This document shows, one piece after another, positions 8,357 to 17,292 of a stretch of 49,222 nt of DNA; positions within the stretch are counted from its first letter, which is position 1; each line of letters begins with the position of its first letter. Source of the stretch: Ignavibacteriales bacterium (lineage in GTDB: Bacteria > Bacteroidota > Ignavibacteria > Ignavibacteriales > Ignavibacteriaceae). Under the pieces are notes generated by a model. That model did no database searches, was not told the DNA's origin, and worked only from the letters and a program-made list of their open reading frames with translations. Both the position numbers and the translations under genes were made by a program. Location of the stretch: assembly GCA_003141435.1 (NCBI GenBank), contig PLLW01000034.1, positions 1,809-51,030 of the forward strand, read 5' to 3'.

Positions 8357-10312
8357 ATGAAAATTGATCTGATGGTTAGAAATTTTACAGATTCAGCTGT
8401 TTTTATTTACCAAAAATGGTTAAAAGGTAAAATATCATTAAATGCTCAAATATTGCATCACATCATTTCGATAATGGTTGATTTTGGATTACCCTCCGAT
8501 GATAAGCTAGTTACTAATATTGAAGAGGATTTGGATCTTGCAGAAGATTCGAATAATGAAGTAGGATTGTATTCTTTAGCTATAGCAATGACAAAAAGTC
8601 CCTCAAAGGAAAGGATCCAATTAATTATTCAAAGATTAAAAATGCATAGATCAGACTTATCCATAAGTGTTAACAAAGTAAGTTATGGTCGGGATATCTT
8701 AGAAAGATTACTTTTAATTGAATCATTAGTTTTATCAAAATCATCTTTAAGCGAGATTGAAATTATATTTGTGAAAAATCAACTCTTAAGGATTGATAAA
8801 GAATTATTAGATGACCCTCCCGAGGGAAGAACCTATCCTAAAATGCTCTGGCTTATGTTAGATTATGAAGCAAATAAAGACTGTATAAATAAATGTTTTA
8901 GTGAGGCATATGAGAAAATAGCTACTAAAGACTCTGTATTATGGTATGATCAAAGCCTTTGTTTTAATTCGTTAGTAGTTCTTAATATGTTAAAATGTCA
9001 AGATTATTTTTCAAAAGAGTTTTGTAATAAATTTTGGCAAATTTGCGGACCTCGTTTGGATAACCTTGCGATGATATATACATCGCAACCAATCGCTAAT
9101 GTCTATTATTTGGAGAGAAACCCTGAGTTATTTATTGAATTCGGACCTTATCTTAGATTACTCTGCTATTCTTTAGATAATTCTGTTAAAGCCCAGAATA
9201 AACAATTATTGAAAAATGGTTCATCAGAAAGTACTACCCGGTCTCTTGAACAGTACAATGAACATCTTGTATTACTGAATAAGGAAAAGGAGGCTTTGGT
9301 TAAAGGAATTGGCAAAGCAGTTGCAAAAGCAATCATGTTTAATGCTGATATAGAATTATTTAGTAGTGGACTTTCTCGTTCTAAAGTTGGGGTAGCAAAA
9401 ATAAACATTAAACAGCCTTTTATATTAAGCGGACAAACTATTGTTTTTAAATCAGATGAGAAAGTATCCTTGGCAAAAGAAAAAAATATATATGAGGAAT
9501 TGAAAATAAGAGGATTGAATAAATATTTTGCTTCTGTAGTTTCATTCACCACAGAAATTATAGAACTGAATAATAACCCCTATGCACTGTTATTGTATGA
9601 ACACCTTGCTGAATTTGATGAATTAAAAGAAATACTGGGTTCTACCTCGACCGTCGAGACGAAAATATCAATATACAAAGACTTATTAATTCATTTAGTT
9701 TCTTTATATCAAAAGGGATATAGCAAAGAAAGAGTTAATATTCAACCTTTTTGGAAAAGTATAATTGATGAAATTAAAAGTTCGATATCGCTTCTAATGG
9801 TATTAAACCCTCCTAAATTTCGAAGAGAAATTTATAATATAGGCGTAGAATCATTAAAGATATTAGAAAATATTCAATTACCTTCATTTGGAAACCAATC
9901 ATTGATGCATGGTGATTTAAACTGTAAAAATATTATGATCGAACGGTCTAATCCATATCAAATAAATAGATATATTAAATTTATTGATTATGAAACACTC
10001 ACTTTCGAGGGAGATTATTTTATTGATCTTGGCGAATTAATAGAGGATGTGTATTTGTCTTTAGCATTTGTTCAAAATGAAGAAATTTTTGAGAAGGTTC
10101 TTTTGGAAGTATTCAATTCTAAATTCGATAGTTTTAAAGATGATTCTAATAAAGAATTGAAAATATTATTGGCTCGTTTGAGATCTTGTGTCGCTGAGTT
10201 TAGAATTTATCTTAATAGAAGAGATTTGAAGACAGCTAAAAAAGCCTTAGGTAGATGGATACAGACTCAAAAAGAACTTGAAATTTTTTCGCTAAATAAT
10301 CTTACTTCCTAA
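8357..10312 (+). CDS. Large protein with C-terminal APH-like kinase domain
   Basis: 651 aa. The last 250 residues are an aminoglycoside-phosphotransferase/choline-kinase-like fold: Brenner motif 'HGDLNCKN' at 518-525 (catalytic D520, metal-binding N525) and the DFG-equivalent 'FIDYE' with D544, followed by 'GDYFIDLGELI'. A possible nucleotide lobe precedes it ('IVFKSDEKVSLAKEKNIYEELKIRGL', about 365-390). The first 330 residues are mostly helical and unrecognised. It would phosphorylate a small molecule with ATP. It sits between a methyltransferase and a HIT protein on the same strand, so a role in building or tailoring a nucleotide-like or phospho-compound is inferred. Confidence 0.72.
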   Translation: MKIDLMVRNFTDSAVFIYQKWLKGKISLNAQILHHIISIMVDFGLPSDDKLVTNIEEDLDLAEDSNNEVGLYSLAIAMTKSPSKERIQLIIQRLKMHRSDLSISVNKVSYGRDILERLLLIESLVLSKSSLSEIEIIFVKNQLLRIDKELLDDPPEGRTYPKMLWLMLDYEANKDCINKCFSEAYEKIATKDSVLWYDQSLCFNSLVVLNMLKCQDYFSKEFCNKFWQICGPRLDNLAMIYTSQPIANVYYLERNPELFIEFGPYLRLLCYSLDNSVKAQNKQLLKNGSSESTTRSLEQYNEHLVLLNKEKEALVKGIGKAVAKAIMFNADIELFSSGLSRSKVGVAKINIKQPFILSGQTIVFKSDEKVSLAKEKNIYEELKIRGLNKYFASVVSFTTEIIELNNNPYALLLYEHLAEFDELKEILGSTSTVETKISIYKDLLIHLVSLYQKGYSKERVNIQPFWKSIIDEIKSSISLLMVLNPPKFRREIYNIGVESLKILENIQLPSFGNQSLMHGDLNCKNIMIERSNPYQINRYIKFIDYETLTFEGDYFIDLGELIEDVYLSLAFVQNEEIFEKVLLEVFNSKFDSFKDDSNKELKILLARLRSCVAEFRIYLNRRDLKTAKKALGRWIQTQKELEIFSLNNLTS

Positions 10313-10399
10313 TGCTAAATAAAATATTTATTAATTATATATTTCATGGGATGTTGTTAAAAAAACATGAATACTTTTATAAAAGAATTTAAATAATAT

Positions 10400-11059
10400 A
10401 TGAGAAAAATATTTAGTGACAAATTTTGCCCATTTTGTGAGCTAATAAATAAAAATATAATCACTTTGGGTCCCTATCCATCTTCTCCAACCATAAAAAT
10501 TCAAAAACCCAAAATTGTTTTTCAAACTCCTAATTTGATCGTAACCCCAGATATAGCGCCCATTGTCCCCTTCCATTTACTGGCTATAACGAGAATGCAT
10601 GAGGTATCATTCTTATCTTATTTTAACACTCCTGAATTTAATTTATTAAAAAATTGGGTCATAGATTATATTTATAAAAAAACGACTTTGCATCCTTTGA
10701 TATTTGAACATGGGGGTTGTTCTTCCATAGATTACTCAAGTGCTTGCATTCAGCATGCTCATATTCATTTTGTACCCATGAACCATGAAACGAAGATAGA
10801 AATACTAAAAAAAATCGCACATGAATTGAATGTTTCTGTGGGTAAGGAAAATGTGAAAAATTCTAATTATTTAATGATTAATGCTATCGAAGATAATTAT
10901 CTTTTTTGGCCCGATCAAAAAAACCTTCATCAATTCTTTCGATTTATTATTTCCGAACATTTCCACGAGGTGCAAAGACATTCGTGGCAAAAATGTTTGA
11001 CTAATGAACAAATTGAGAAATCGATGTACTGGTATTCCCTAGTAACCGTCGACCAATAA
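10400..11059 (+). CDS. HIT-family hydrolase/nucleotidyltransferase
   Basis: 219 aa. The catalytic triad motif 'HAHIHFVP' lies at 119-126, preceded by 'FEHGGCSSIDYSSAC' (102-116), the usual 'EHG' strand. 'CPFCELI' at 10-16 gives a probable zinc-binding Cys pair seen in many HIT proteins. The family cleaves or transfers nucleoside monophosphates (Ap4A, AMP-NH2, AMP-lysine, UDP-sugar). In this cluster it could remove or install an AMP group. 87 bp separate it from the kinase gene; the intervening sequence is AT-rich. Confidence 0.78.
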   Translation: MRKIFSDKFCPFCELINKNIITLGPYPSSPTIKIQKPKIVFQTPNLIVTPDIAPIVPFHLLAITRMHEVSFLSYFNTPEFNLLKNWVIDYIYKKTTLHPLIFEHGGCSSIDYSSACIQHAHIHFVPMNHETKIEILKKIAHELNVSVGKENVKNSNYLMINAIEDNYLFWPDQKNLHQFFRFIISEHFHEVQRHSWQKCLTNEQIEKSMYWYSLVTVDQ

Positions 11060-11677
11060 TCAATACTTATTACTTGTGTTTAAAGGTTTATACTGACTAA
11101 GTATTTTCTAAAATAATGACCATTGTTGTTCGACAACATATTTTGTTGAGGACTATATTTCATCGTTTTTTCTAAATACTGTACCTACTTTTAGTGTTAT
11201 TTGAATATAGGTGTTTAGGAAAGATTTACGGGTTATTATTCTTAATTAATAATTTTTCAGTACTCCCTAGGCGATTTCAATTACTTGATCTTTAAAGGTT
11301 TCGTGACATAAAACTTAAATGCCTTCTCCACGGCTGACAATCCAGCCAGCGATTACGTTCAGTGAGTTTACCGTTGCTTCAAAGATTATGGAGCCATTGA
11401 AAGTAAGAGTTTAATCTTATCTAATATATACTTCTTGACGATCTCACTGGAGAAATATATCTGAAGTAAGAGCATAATTCAAGAAAAAATACCCCCCGTG
11501 AACTTGATAGATAAACTCCTTACGCTTGTTTCCAAAATGAAACATAGGTTTCTATAAGGAAACAATCATTATGGTGTTCCAATATTGTGTCTATCGTTAG
11601 ATGAATTTATCCGCCGCACAAAAAATCACCAGTCCCTGATACAATCAAAGATGGAGTTGTAATATCCGGTGTTCAAA
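11060..11677. other. Gene-free stretch at the right border of the accessory island
   Basis: About 600 bp without a supportable gene in either strand; frames are full of stops. I see no terminator with a clear U-tract and no transposase motif. The composition changes here from the very AT-rich island towards the more balanced DNA to the right, so it may be decayed junction DNA. Confidence 0.4.
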
Positions 11678-11699
11678 TAAAAGGGTTTTATATAATATT

Positions 11700-11920
11700 T
11701 TAATTCATTATATATAAATTATTCCTTATCAGGTCATAGAAGCCTGAATTTAAGAACCCAATCAGCCTTGGAAGAGCAGTTTTAACTTCGTCTTTAAGAA
11801 AAAATCCGTTGGCTCCCATCTCTGTTACTAAATTTATGTAATCCTTATTATCATAGTAACTTGTCATCAGCAGCACGGGATTATTGGGGATGTTTTTAAA
11901 AGGATACTGTCCGACTTCAT
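11700..11920 (-). pseudogene. Deleted copy A of the stand-alone response regulator
   Basis: Read on the - strand this matches the receiver gene at 17293-17697 over both ends: the start (MKSDSIL) and then, after an abrupt join, the C-terminal half (PNNPVLLMTSYY…LYIMN). It is 221 bp against 405, so 184 bp are missing, which also shifts the frame; the reading from the start codon ends after 17 codons. The join lies at 'tttttaaaagg' (about 11895-11903), where the intact gene has the 6-bp word aataag at both deletion ends. The ribosome site before the start is nearly kept. Copy B has the same deletion. Confidence 0.85.
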
Positions 11921-11952
11921 AATACCTCTTGTTAATGTGAAAAAACTCCGAA

Positions 11953-12025
11953 TATATTTATCAATACCAGAGTTACCGGGATTGGGGAGAGGTTATATCT
12001 GGAGAGGGTTGCGGGGGAATTGATA
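11953..12025. repeat. Relic matching the region upstream of the intact response regulator
   Basis: The run 'accgggattggggagaggtt' and its flanks resemble 17849-17915 ('atcgggattggggagaggct…atccgga'). Both stretches lie just upstream of a response-regulator copy on the - strand, so the duplicated block extended beyond the gene. The remainder of 12026-12226 is the leader of the TonB receptor gene; I see no other feature there. Confidence 0.55.
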
Positions 12026-12226
12026 GGAGGCGAGGAAAAAGCCGCCAGAATTAACTAATGGGGAGAATCAGAATTCAATCAAAAAAATATAAGCAATGAT
12101 TTGAGCATTAAGTCTGACTGATTATTGGAATTTGCCTGGTAAAATATGCAATCTAACATTCGGTTTATGTTAAATTTGGCTATTTTTAATGCGGACGGAG
12201 TTTTAACTATGGACAGGCATTAATAA

Positions 12227-14518
12227 GTGATACGAAACTTGAGAAAAATAATTTTATTTATATCATTTTTTATTTTAGCTCAGAACATTTTTCCACAGAA
12301 TGAAACCGGAACAATTTTAGGAAATGTCAGAGACATTGACAGTAAACAGCCTATAGCGGGGGCTAATGTTATCCTTTTGGGAACAAAACAGGGTGCCACT
12401 ACAGATTTGGAAGGGAATTTTAAAATTCCCGGAGTTCCGGTGAACGTTTACCGGGTCAAAGCTTCAATAATAGGATATGCATCAGTAACAAAAACAGATA
12501 TTGAAGTGATGATGTCAAAGCCATCATATGTAGATTTTGACCTAAATGAAGAACCGATTCAATTAAATGACATCACTGTAAAATCTGAATATTTTCCTAA
12601 AACTCCTACAGAGCTAATAAGCACTACTTCGTTTGGATACGAGGAAATCCGCAGATCACCGGGCGGATTTGAGGATGTTGTAAGAGCATTATCTGTACTT
12701 CCCGGTGTTGCACAGGCAGATGCCGGCAGAAATGACCTTATTGTAAGAGGGGGCGCTCCATCGGAAAACCTATATATAGTAGATGGAATGGAAATCCCCA
12801 ACATAAACCATTTCGGAACTCAGGGGGCGGCCGGTGGACCATTAAGCTATATTAACCTCGATTTTGTAAAAGAGACATCATTCTCCGCAGGAGGATTTTC
12901 TGCTGAATACGGGGACAGGCTTTCCTCAGTTCTGAAGATAGATTTAAGAAATGGCAGGAATGATAAACTCGGGGGCAAAGCTACTATTGCTGCTTCACAA
13001 TTCGGACTTAATCTCGAGGGCCCACTTGGAGAGAATAAAGATTTTCTTTTCTCAGTGAGAAGGAGTTACCTGGATTTTATTTTTAAGGCTGCCGGATTCG
13101 GTTTTGTGCCTGAATACTATGATATGCTAACCAAAGCAAATTACAAACTTGATAATAATAATAAATTTTCTTTTTTATTCATTGGAGCATTTGATAATGT
13201 AAAATACTTCAATGAAACTGCCGATAAAAGATTAGATAACGCAAGAATACTAGGTTCAGATCAGGTTCAGTATGCTACCGGTCTATTCTATCAGCATTTA
13301 ATCAGCAATGGATTTATTAATCTGACCCTAAACAGGAACTATACCGATTATAAAACACAGCAAAGAGATACATTATTAAATCCTATTTTCAAAGATTATT
13401 CTACAGAAACAGAAAATTCAGTTAAGGCAGATCTTATCTATAAATTTTCAGCTTATTCAGAAATCAGCGTAGGGCTTACCTGTAAAAATATTTTGTTCAA
13501 GTCCGATATTCTCTTTCCTGATTTTGTAACAACATTCGGTGACACGCTTCCGATTAATGGATTAATTTCAAGAAATATGTTTACCAAAGCTGCGGGTTAT
13601 GTTAATTTAAATTATCTGTTTTTTGAAAGACTAAGAACGAATTTTGGTTTACGTCTGGATTATTTTGATTATCTTGAAAAAAAATTGTATCCGGCTCCAA
13701 GATTTTCGATGACATACCAGTTAAATAACCTAACAAATATTAATCTCAGTACGGGGTCATATTACCAGGCACCATCTTATATTTGGCTAGCTGTAAGTGG
13801 AAATAATAAAAGATTAACTGATACAAGAGCTACCCAGCTCATTTTAGGAATTGATCGTCTGCTTAGAGAAGATTTCCTTCTAAAGATAGAGACTTATTAT
13901 AAATGGTATAACGATTACCCGGCCAGTCTTATAAGACCTTATCTGGTATTGGCAAATACAGGAGCAGGATACAACGGTGCAGATGATAATTTCTCCTCCT
14001 TTGGTCTTGAACCATTAACCAGCGGGGGATCAGGAAAAAGCCGCGGCGTTGAATTGTCATTACAAAAGAAATTATCCGATATAAGATGTTATGGTATATT
14101 AAGTCTTAGCTATAGTGAAACAGATTTTACAGCTCTCGATAATATTACGCGTAATGGAGCTTACGATCAGAGGTGGATATTTAATCTAACAGGAGGATAT
14201 AAATTTAATGAGAGTTGGGAAGCCGGATTTAAATTCCGTTATGCTTCGGGTAGACCATATACTCCATTTACTAATTCGGGATTCCAGCTTGTAGCAGATT
14301 ATCTTAGTAATTATTTCAAAGCGCTGCATAGTCTTGATATTCGTGTTGATAAAAAGTGGTTTTACGAAAAATTCACATTAATTACATACATCGATATTCA
14401 AAATATTTATAATAATAAATATAGTAATTCTATAAGATGGAATCCGAGAACCAGAATGGCGGTGAATGACCCCAGTATTGGAATACTTCCCTCTATAGGG
14501 ATTAGTTTAGAGTTTTGA
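12227..14518 (+). CDS. TonB-dependent outer-membrane receptor with carboxypeptidase-regulatory domain
   Basis: 763 aa from a GTG at 12227. A signal peptide (about 1-24, 'KIILFISFFILAQNIFPQ') precedes a CarboxypepD_reg-like beta domain (28-110, 'GTILGNVRDIDSKQPIAGAN'). A plug domain follows ('VLPGVAQADAGRNDLIVRGG', then 'YIVDGMEIPN'), then a long beta-barrel ending in an aromatic residue ('GISLEF'). It would take up a siderophore, glycan or other large ligand across the outer membrane using TonB energy. No SusD partner or periplasmic enzyme is next to it, so the ligand is unknown. It lies between the two deleted response-regulator copies. Confidence 0.9.
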   Translation: MIRNLRKIILFISFFILAQNIFPQNETGTILGNVRDIDSKQPIAGANVILLGTKQGATTDLEGNFKIPGVPVNVYRVKASIIGYASVTKTDIEVMMSKPSYVDFDLNEEPIQLNDITVKSEYFPKTPTELISTTSFGYEEIRRSPGGFEDVVRALSVLPGVAQADAGRNDLIVRGGAPSENLYIVDGMEIPNINHFGTQGAAGGPLSYINLDFVKETSFSAGGFSAEYGDRLSSVLKIDLRNGRNDKLGGKATIAASQFGLNLEGPLGENKDFLFSVRRSYLDFIFKAAGFGFVPEYYDMLTKANYKLDNNNKFSFLFIGAFDNVKYFNETADKRLDNARILGSDQVQYATGLFYQHLISNGFINLTLNRNYTDYKTQQRDTLLNPIFKDYSTETENSVKADLIYKFSAYSEISVGLTCKNILFKSDILFPDFVTTFGDTLPINGLISRNMFTKAAGYVNLNYLFFERLRTNFGLRLDYFDYLEKKLYPAPRFSMTYQLNNLTNINLSTGSYYQAPSYIWLAVSGNNKRLTDTRATQLILGIDRLLREDFLLKIETYYKWYNDYPASLIRPYLVLANTGAGYNGADDNFSSFGLEPLTSGGSGKSRGVELSLQKKLSDIRCYGILSLSYSETDFTALDNITRNGAYDQRWIFNLTGGYKFNESWEAGFKFRYASGRPYTPFTNSGFQLVADYLSNYFKALHSLDIRVDKKWFYEKFTLITYIDIQNIYNNKYSNSIRWNPRTRMAVNDPSIGILPSIGISLEF

Positions 14519-14560
14519 AACAGATATAAACCTTTGAGTGTTAGGCCTATAAGGAAAATT

Positions 14561-15010
14561 ATGCAAACATTTTTGCCTTATGCAGATTTTGGAAAAACTG
14601 CAAAATGTTTAGATTACAGACGACTTGGAAAACAGCGGGTTGAGGCTAAACAATTATTAATGATTTTACTTGGAGAAAATAAAGGCAAAGGTTGGATTAA
14701 TCATCCGGCATGTAAAATGTGGAAAGGATATACTCAGGCATTAGCCCTTTATGGTTATTCGATGTGTGTAGAATGGAGAAATAGAGGATTTAATGACACA
14801 TTATTGGAATATTTTTCAAAACGTGTTGATCCAAATTCAAATGAAACCTCTTTCCCACCCTGGCTTGGTAATAGGAAATTTCATATGTCACATAAGTCTA
14901 ATTTATTACGAAAAGATAAACAGTTTTATTCTAAGTATAAATGGAATGTTCCAGATAATTTAGATTATGTTTGGCCAGTTTCAATCAAAACTACTTCCCT
15001 GAAAAGCTAA
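14561..15010 (+). CDS. Pyr_excise / MSMEG_6728-family protein (possible DNA glycosylase)
   Basis: 149 aa from ATG 14561, preceded by 'aaggaaaatt'; an open TTG at 14534 is unlikely to be used. 'MQTFLPYADFGKTAKCLDYRRLGKQRVEAKQLL' opening (read as short pieces LPYADF…LDYRRLGKQR) and 'HPACKMWKGYTQALALYG' (about 55-72) identify the family annotated as pyrimidine-dimer DNA glycosylase. The chain ends with a non-conserved Lys/Ser tail. The activity has been shown for few members, so DNA repair is a family-based guess. It lies 42 bp after the TonB receptor and just before copy B of the broken regulator. Confidence 0.75.
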   Translation: MQTFLPYADFGKTAKCLDYRRLGKQRVEAKQLLMILLGENKGKGWINHPACKMWKGYTQALALYGYSMCVEWRNRGFNDTLLEYFSKRVDPNSNETSFPPWLGNRKFHMSHKSNLLRKDKQFYSKYKWNVPDNLDYVWPVSIKTTSLKS

Positions 15011-15064
15011 TTTATTATTGACCTTTTCAAATAAACTATTTGCTAAAGGGTTATATATAATATT

Positions 15065-15285
15065 TTAATTCATTATATATAAATTATTCCTTATCAGATC
15101 ATAGAAGCCTGAATTTAAGAACCCGATCAGTTTAGGAAGAGCAGTTTTAACTTCGTCTTTAAGAAAAAATCCGTTGGCTCCCATCTCTGTTACTAAATTT
15201 ATGTAATCTTTATTTTCATAGTAACTTGTCATCAGCAACACGGGGTTATTGGGAATGTTTTTAAAAGGATACTGTCAGACTTCAT
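15065..15285 (-). pseudogene. Deleted copy B of the stand-alone response regulator
   Basis: Again 221 bp with the same internal 184-bp deletion as copy A and a frameshift after about six codons. Copy B also shares with A, but not with the intact gene, the 'aaagggtt…tataatatttta' sequence beyond the stop codon (from about 15042), so A and B descend from one deleted ancestor. On its other side B keeps the Shine-Dalgarno 'aggagg' and the 'cttaacctacag' upstream sequence of the intact gene to about 15325. Confidence 0.87.
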
Positions 15286-15339
15286 AATACCTCCTGTTTA
15301 ATTTGAAAGAACTTAACCTACAGGATGATGGGGGATTCT

Positions 15340-16212
15340 TTAGTCGTTCAACCCCCTCAATAACTGACTAATAATTGAAAAATAGTAGGTATATTCTTGC
15401 TCATAATCTTCTCTTATGGCATCATTCCGCATAATATCGAGAACCAATTTACTTGTTGTATTTCCTGATAGTTGAGTATTCAATATCTCTATGATTTTAT
15501 TATGTGTATTCTTTCCAATCCATTTAGATATATCACGCCCGATTAGTCTTGCTCCCAGTAATTTTTCATCGAAAGTACCGGGAGTTAGTTCGGCAACGTC
15601 AGAATTTTCATCGTACAATCTTTCAAGATTTCCAGCATTTATGTAATTGCTGATAATATAAAACATGTCCTGCGCATCCTTTCTTCTTGACGGATATTTA
15701 TCATCCCATGCAAGAAGTTTAAGCATGAGTAAACCATCGAGGGAGGCAAATCTTATTATTGTTTCAGGGTTATGATTTATTATTACCTGTTCTGAATTAT
15801 TATATGATTCTTCAAAACCCATCAAAGACATTTGGGAATTTTCTGCATCCGGCCAGGTAATTTCGTTATGATCATTTACAATTGGCCCGAATGGAATAAT
15901 ATCGATGAGAGATCTTTTATCAAACAAATACCGATGAAAAATATTTGTGTCCTCAATCAGTCCATCTGATTTCAGTTTTTTAACAAATAAACTAAATTCA
16001 TCCCAACTCTTAACTTTTATACTAAAATCGATATCATTTGTTTTTCTTTCAATGGGCATTCCAAATTCAAAGTGCAGCAAAATATCTCTGGCAACAGCGC
16101 CTATAATGAAATAATCGATTCCCATCGAATCAGCTTTTTCATTTATTGCTGTAAGCAGATGCAAAGTCTGTTTATCAATCTTCTTCGATATATCGTGCAA
16201 GATATCTTTCAT
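15340..16212 (-). CDS. AbiEii-type nucleotidyltransferase toxin
   Basis: 290 aa. 'YFIIGAVARDILL' (34-46) and 'TNDIDFSIKV' (59-68, catalytic D-x-D) form a DNA-polymerase-beta-type nucleotidyltransferase core; 'SLIDIIPFG' (about 101-109) supplies the third acid. The C-terminal helical part ends 'ISQLLRGLND'. Members of the AbiEii/AbiGii group act as type IV toxins by adding nucleotides to tRNA or other RNA. It overlaps the AbiEi gene by 38 bp, as in such pairs. A C-terminal relative survives as a fragment at 47492-47779. Confidence 0.85.
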   Translation of the reverse strand: MKDILHDISKKIDKQTLHLLTAINEKADSMGIDYFIIGAVARDILLHFEFGMPIERKTNDIDFSIKVKSWDEFSLFVKKLKSDGLIEDTNIFHRYLFDKRSLIDIIPFGPIVNDHNEITWPDAENSQMSLMGFEESYNNSEQVIINHNPETIIRFASLDGLLMLKLLAWDDKYPSRRKDAQDMFYIISNYINAGNLERLYDENSDVAELTPGTFDEKLLGARLIGRDISKWIGKNTHNKIIEILNTQLSGNTTSKLVLDIMRNDAIREDYEQEYTYYFSIISQLLRGLND

Positions 16213-17185
16213 AAATTAATTTTGCGGTTTCAATATTTCGTTCGTCATCAGTTGCCATGAGATCTGCATAAACCAGAATAGGAGGCACAACATTCATCTC
16301 TGCTTCCGGCCATTTGAATTTCCAGAATATTTCCATCAATTCCAGATCACCTTTCGGATCGAGTTCCAGACGTTTTCTGAAAATAAACTTTTTAACTTCA
16401 TCACCGATAAATATTGTTTGAATCTTCGGGGTTAAATAATTTGTCATAAGAGCAGCAGCCGTTTCCCCTCCCCAGATTGCACCATATTCTTTTAGATCAT
16501 TGCCGGTTTGTTCTATTTGTATAGTTTTATATTTTCCATAAATTATCTTAGGTTTTAGATTTTCCGGATAAGCTTCAATCCATTTATTAAGAAGAGTCCG
16601 CCTGTTTACAAGTTTCTTTCCTGTCTTTTCATGTTTAATTATGAATCCCCGCCTTGCAAGATCATTAAAAACATTGTGTATTGTTCCAGTTGCGAATCCT
16701 GTTAATTCCGCTAATTCCCTGACAGTTTTTTTTACTAATTCCCTATCGCATAATAGAGCAAAAACAATCTGTAGCCCTGCAGCAGCCTGAAATGTTCCTA
16801 AGTATTTTTTTGCAGGAACCTCTTCATCCGGTTTCTTCCCCATGATGTATATATACACAGGAGGGACTGTGATAAAAATATTACCGGCGGTATCGATATA
16901 GTTTATTTTTAATTCTTTTAATTTCTCTCCTATTATGGGATTAACGTATCTTGTTATTAATAACGGAACTCTTCTATTTCCGACGAACTGCTGCATGAGC
17001 AATCCAATCTGCCCAGTTCTGAATTCATTTTTAATTACAAAAGTAAATTCTAAGCGGATTTCTCCATTTTGAAAATCTATTTCGTTGTTTGCACCGAGGT
17101 TATCAATTCGTTCCCAACCAATTGTACGTCTGAGTTTTGTTAGTGCTTTTTCAAATATTATTTGTTCTTTCTGAGCTATGTTCAT
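16175..17185 (-). CDS. AbiEi-type antitoxin and transcriptional repressor
   Basis: 336 aa from the ATG at 17185; ATGs also exist at 17221, 17215 and 17206, but a palindrome that looks like its own operator covers those codons, so the start at 'MNIAQKEQIIF' is preferred. A winged-helix region is visible in the middle ('TVRELAELTGFATGTIHNVFNDLARRGFI' region, about 155-185). The C-terminal half ('YGAIWGGETAAALMTNYL') matches the AbiEi antitoxin domain. It should counter the nucleotidyltransferase encoded just downstream and repress the operon. Confidence 0.85.
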   Translation of the reverse strand: MNIAQKEQIIFEKALTKLRRTIGWERIDNLGANNEIDFQNGEIRLEFTFVIKNEFRTGQIGLLMQQFVGNRRVPLLITRYVNPIIGEKLKELKINYIDTAGNIFITVPPVYIYIMGKKPDEEVPAKKYLGTFQAAAGLQIVFALLCDRELVKKTVRELAELTGFATGTIHNVFNDLARRGFIIKHEKTGKKLVNRRTLLNKWIEAYPENLKPKIIYGKYKTIQIEQTGNDLKEYGAIWGGETAAALMTNYLTPKIQTIFIGDEVKKFIFRKRLELDPKGDLELMEIFWKFKWPEAEMNVVPPILVYADLMATDDERNIETAKLIYERYLARYIEED

Positions 17186-17195
17186 AACATTATAT

Positions 17196-17292
17196 TGTTC
17201 ATTATGCATGAACATAAACATTTATTGAACAAATATCAAGAAAATTATCCCTATTTAGCTTAATTTGTTCAAATATTCAGACTGTTCAGGGA
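17196..17292. promoter_or_regulatory. Operator cluster of TGTTCA/TGAACA sites before the AbiE operon
   Basis: An inverted repeat TGTTCAT-N5-ATGAACA lies at 17196-17214. A second, longer pair TTGAACAAAT (17225-17234) and ATTTGTTCAA (17263-17272) has 10-bp perfect arms, and another TGTTCA occurs at 17284. Such spaced half-sites fit autoregulation by AbiEi, whose relatives bind inverted repeats at their promoter. Confidence 0.65.

Noticed and set aside
9166-9552. 128-codon open frame on the - strand inside the kinase gene
   Set aside because: Fully antisense to a gene with clear kinase motifs; its translation shows no domain and reflects codon bias of the true frame.
11320-11400. Possible transposase relic on the + strand
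   Set aside because: A short open stretch contains a stop and no motif; the resemblance is too slight to support.
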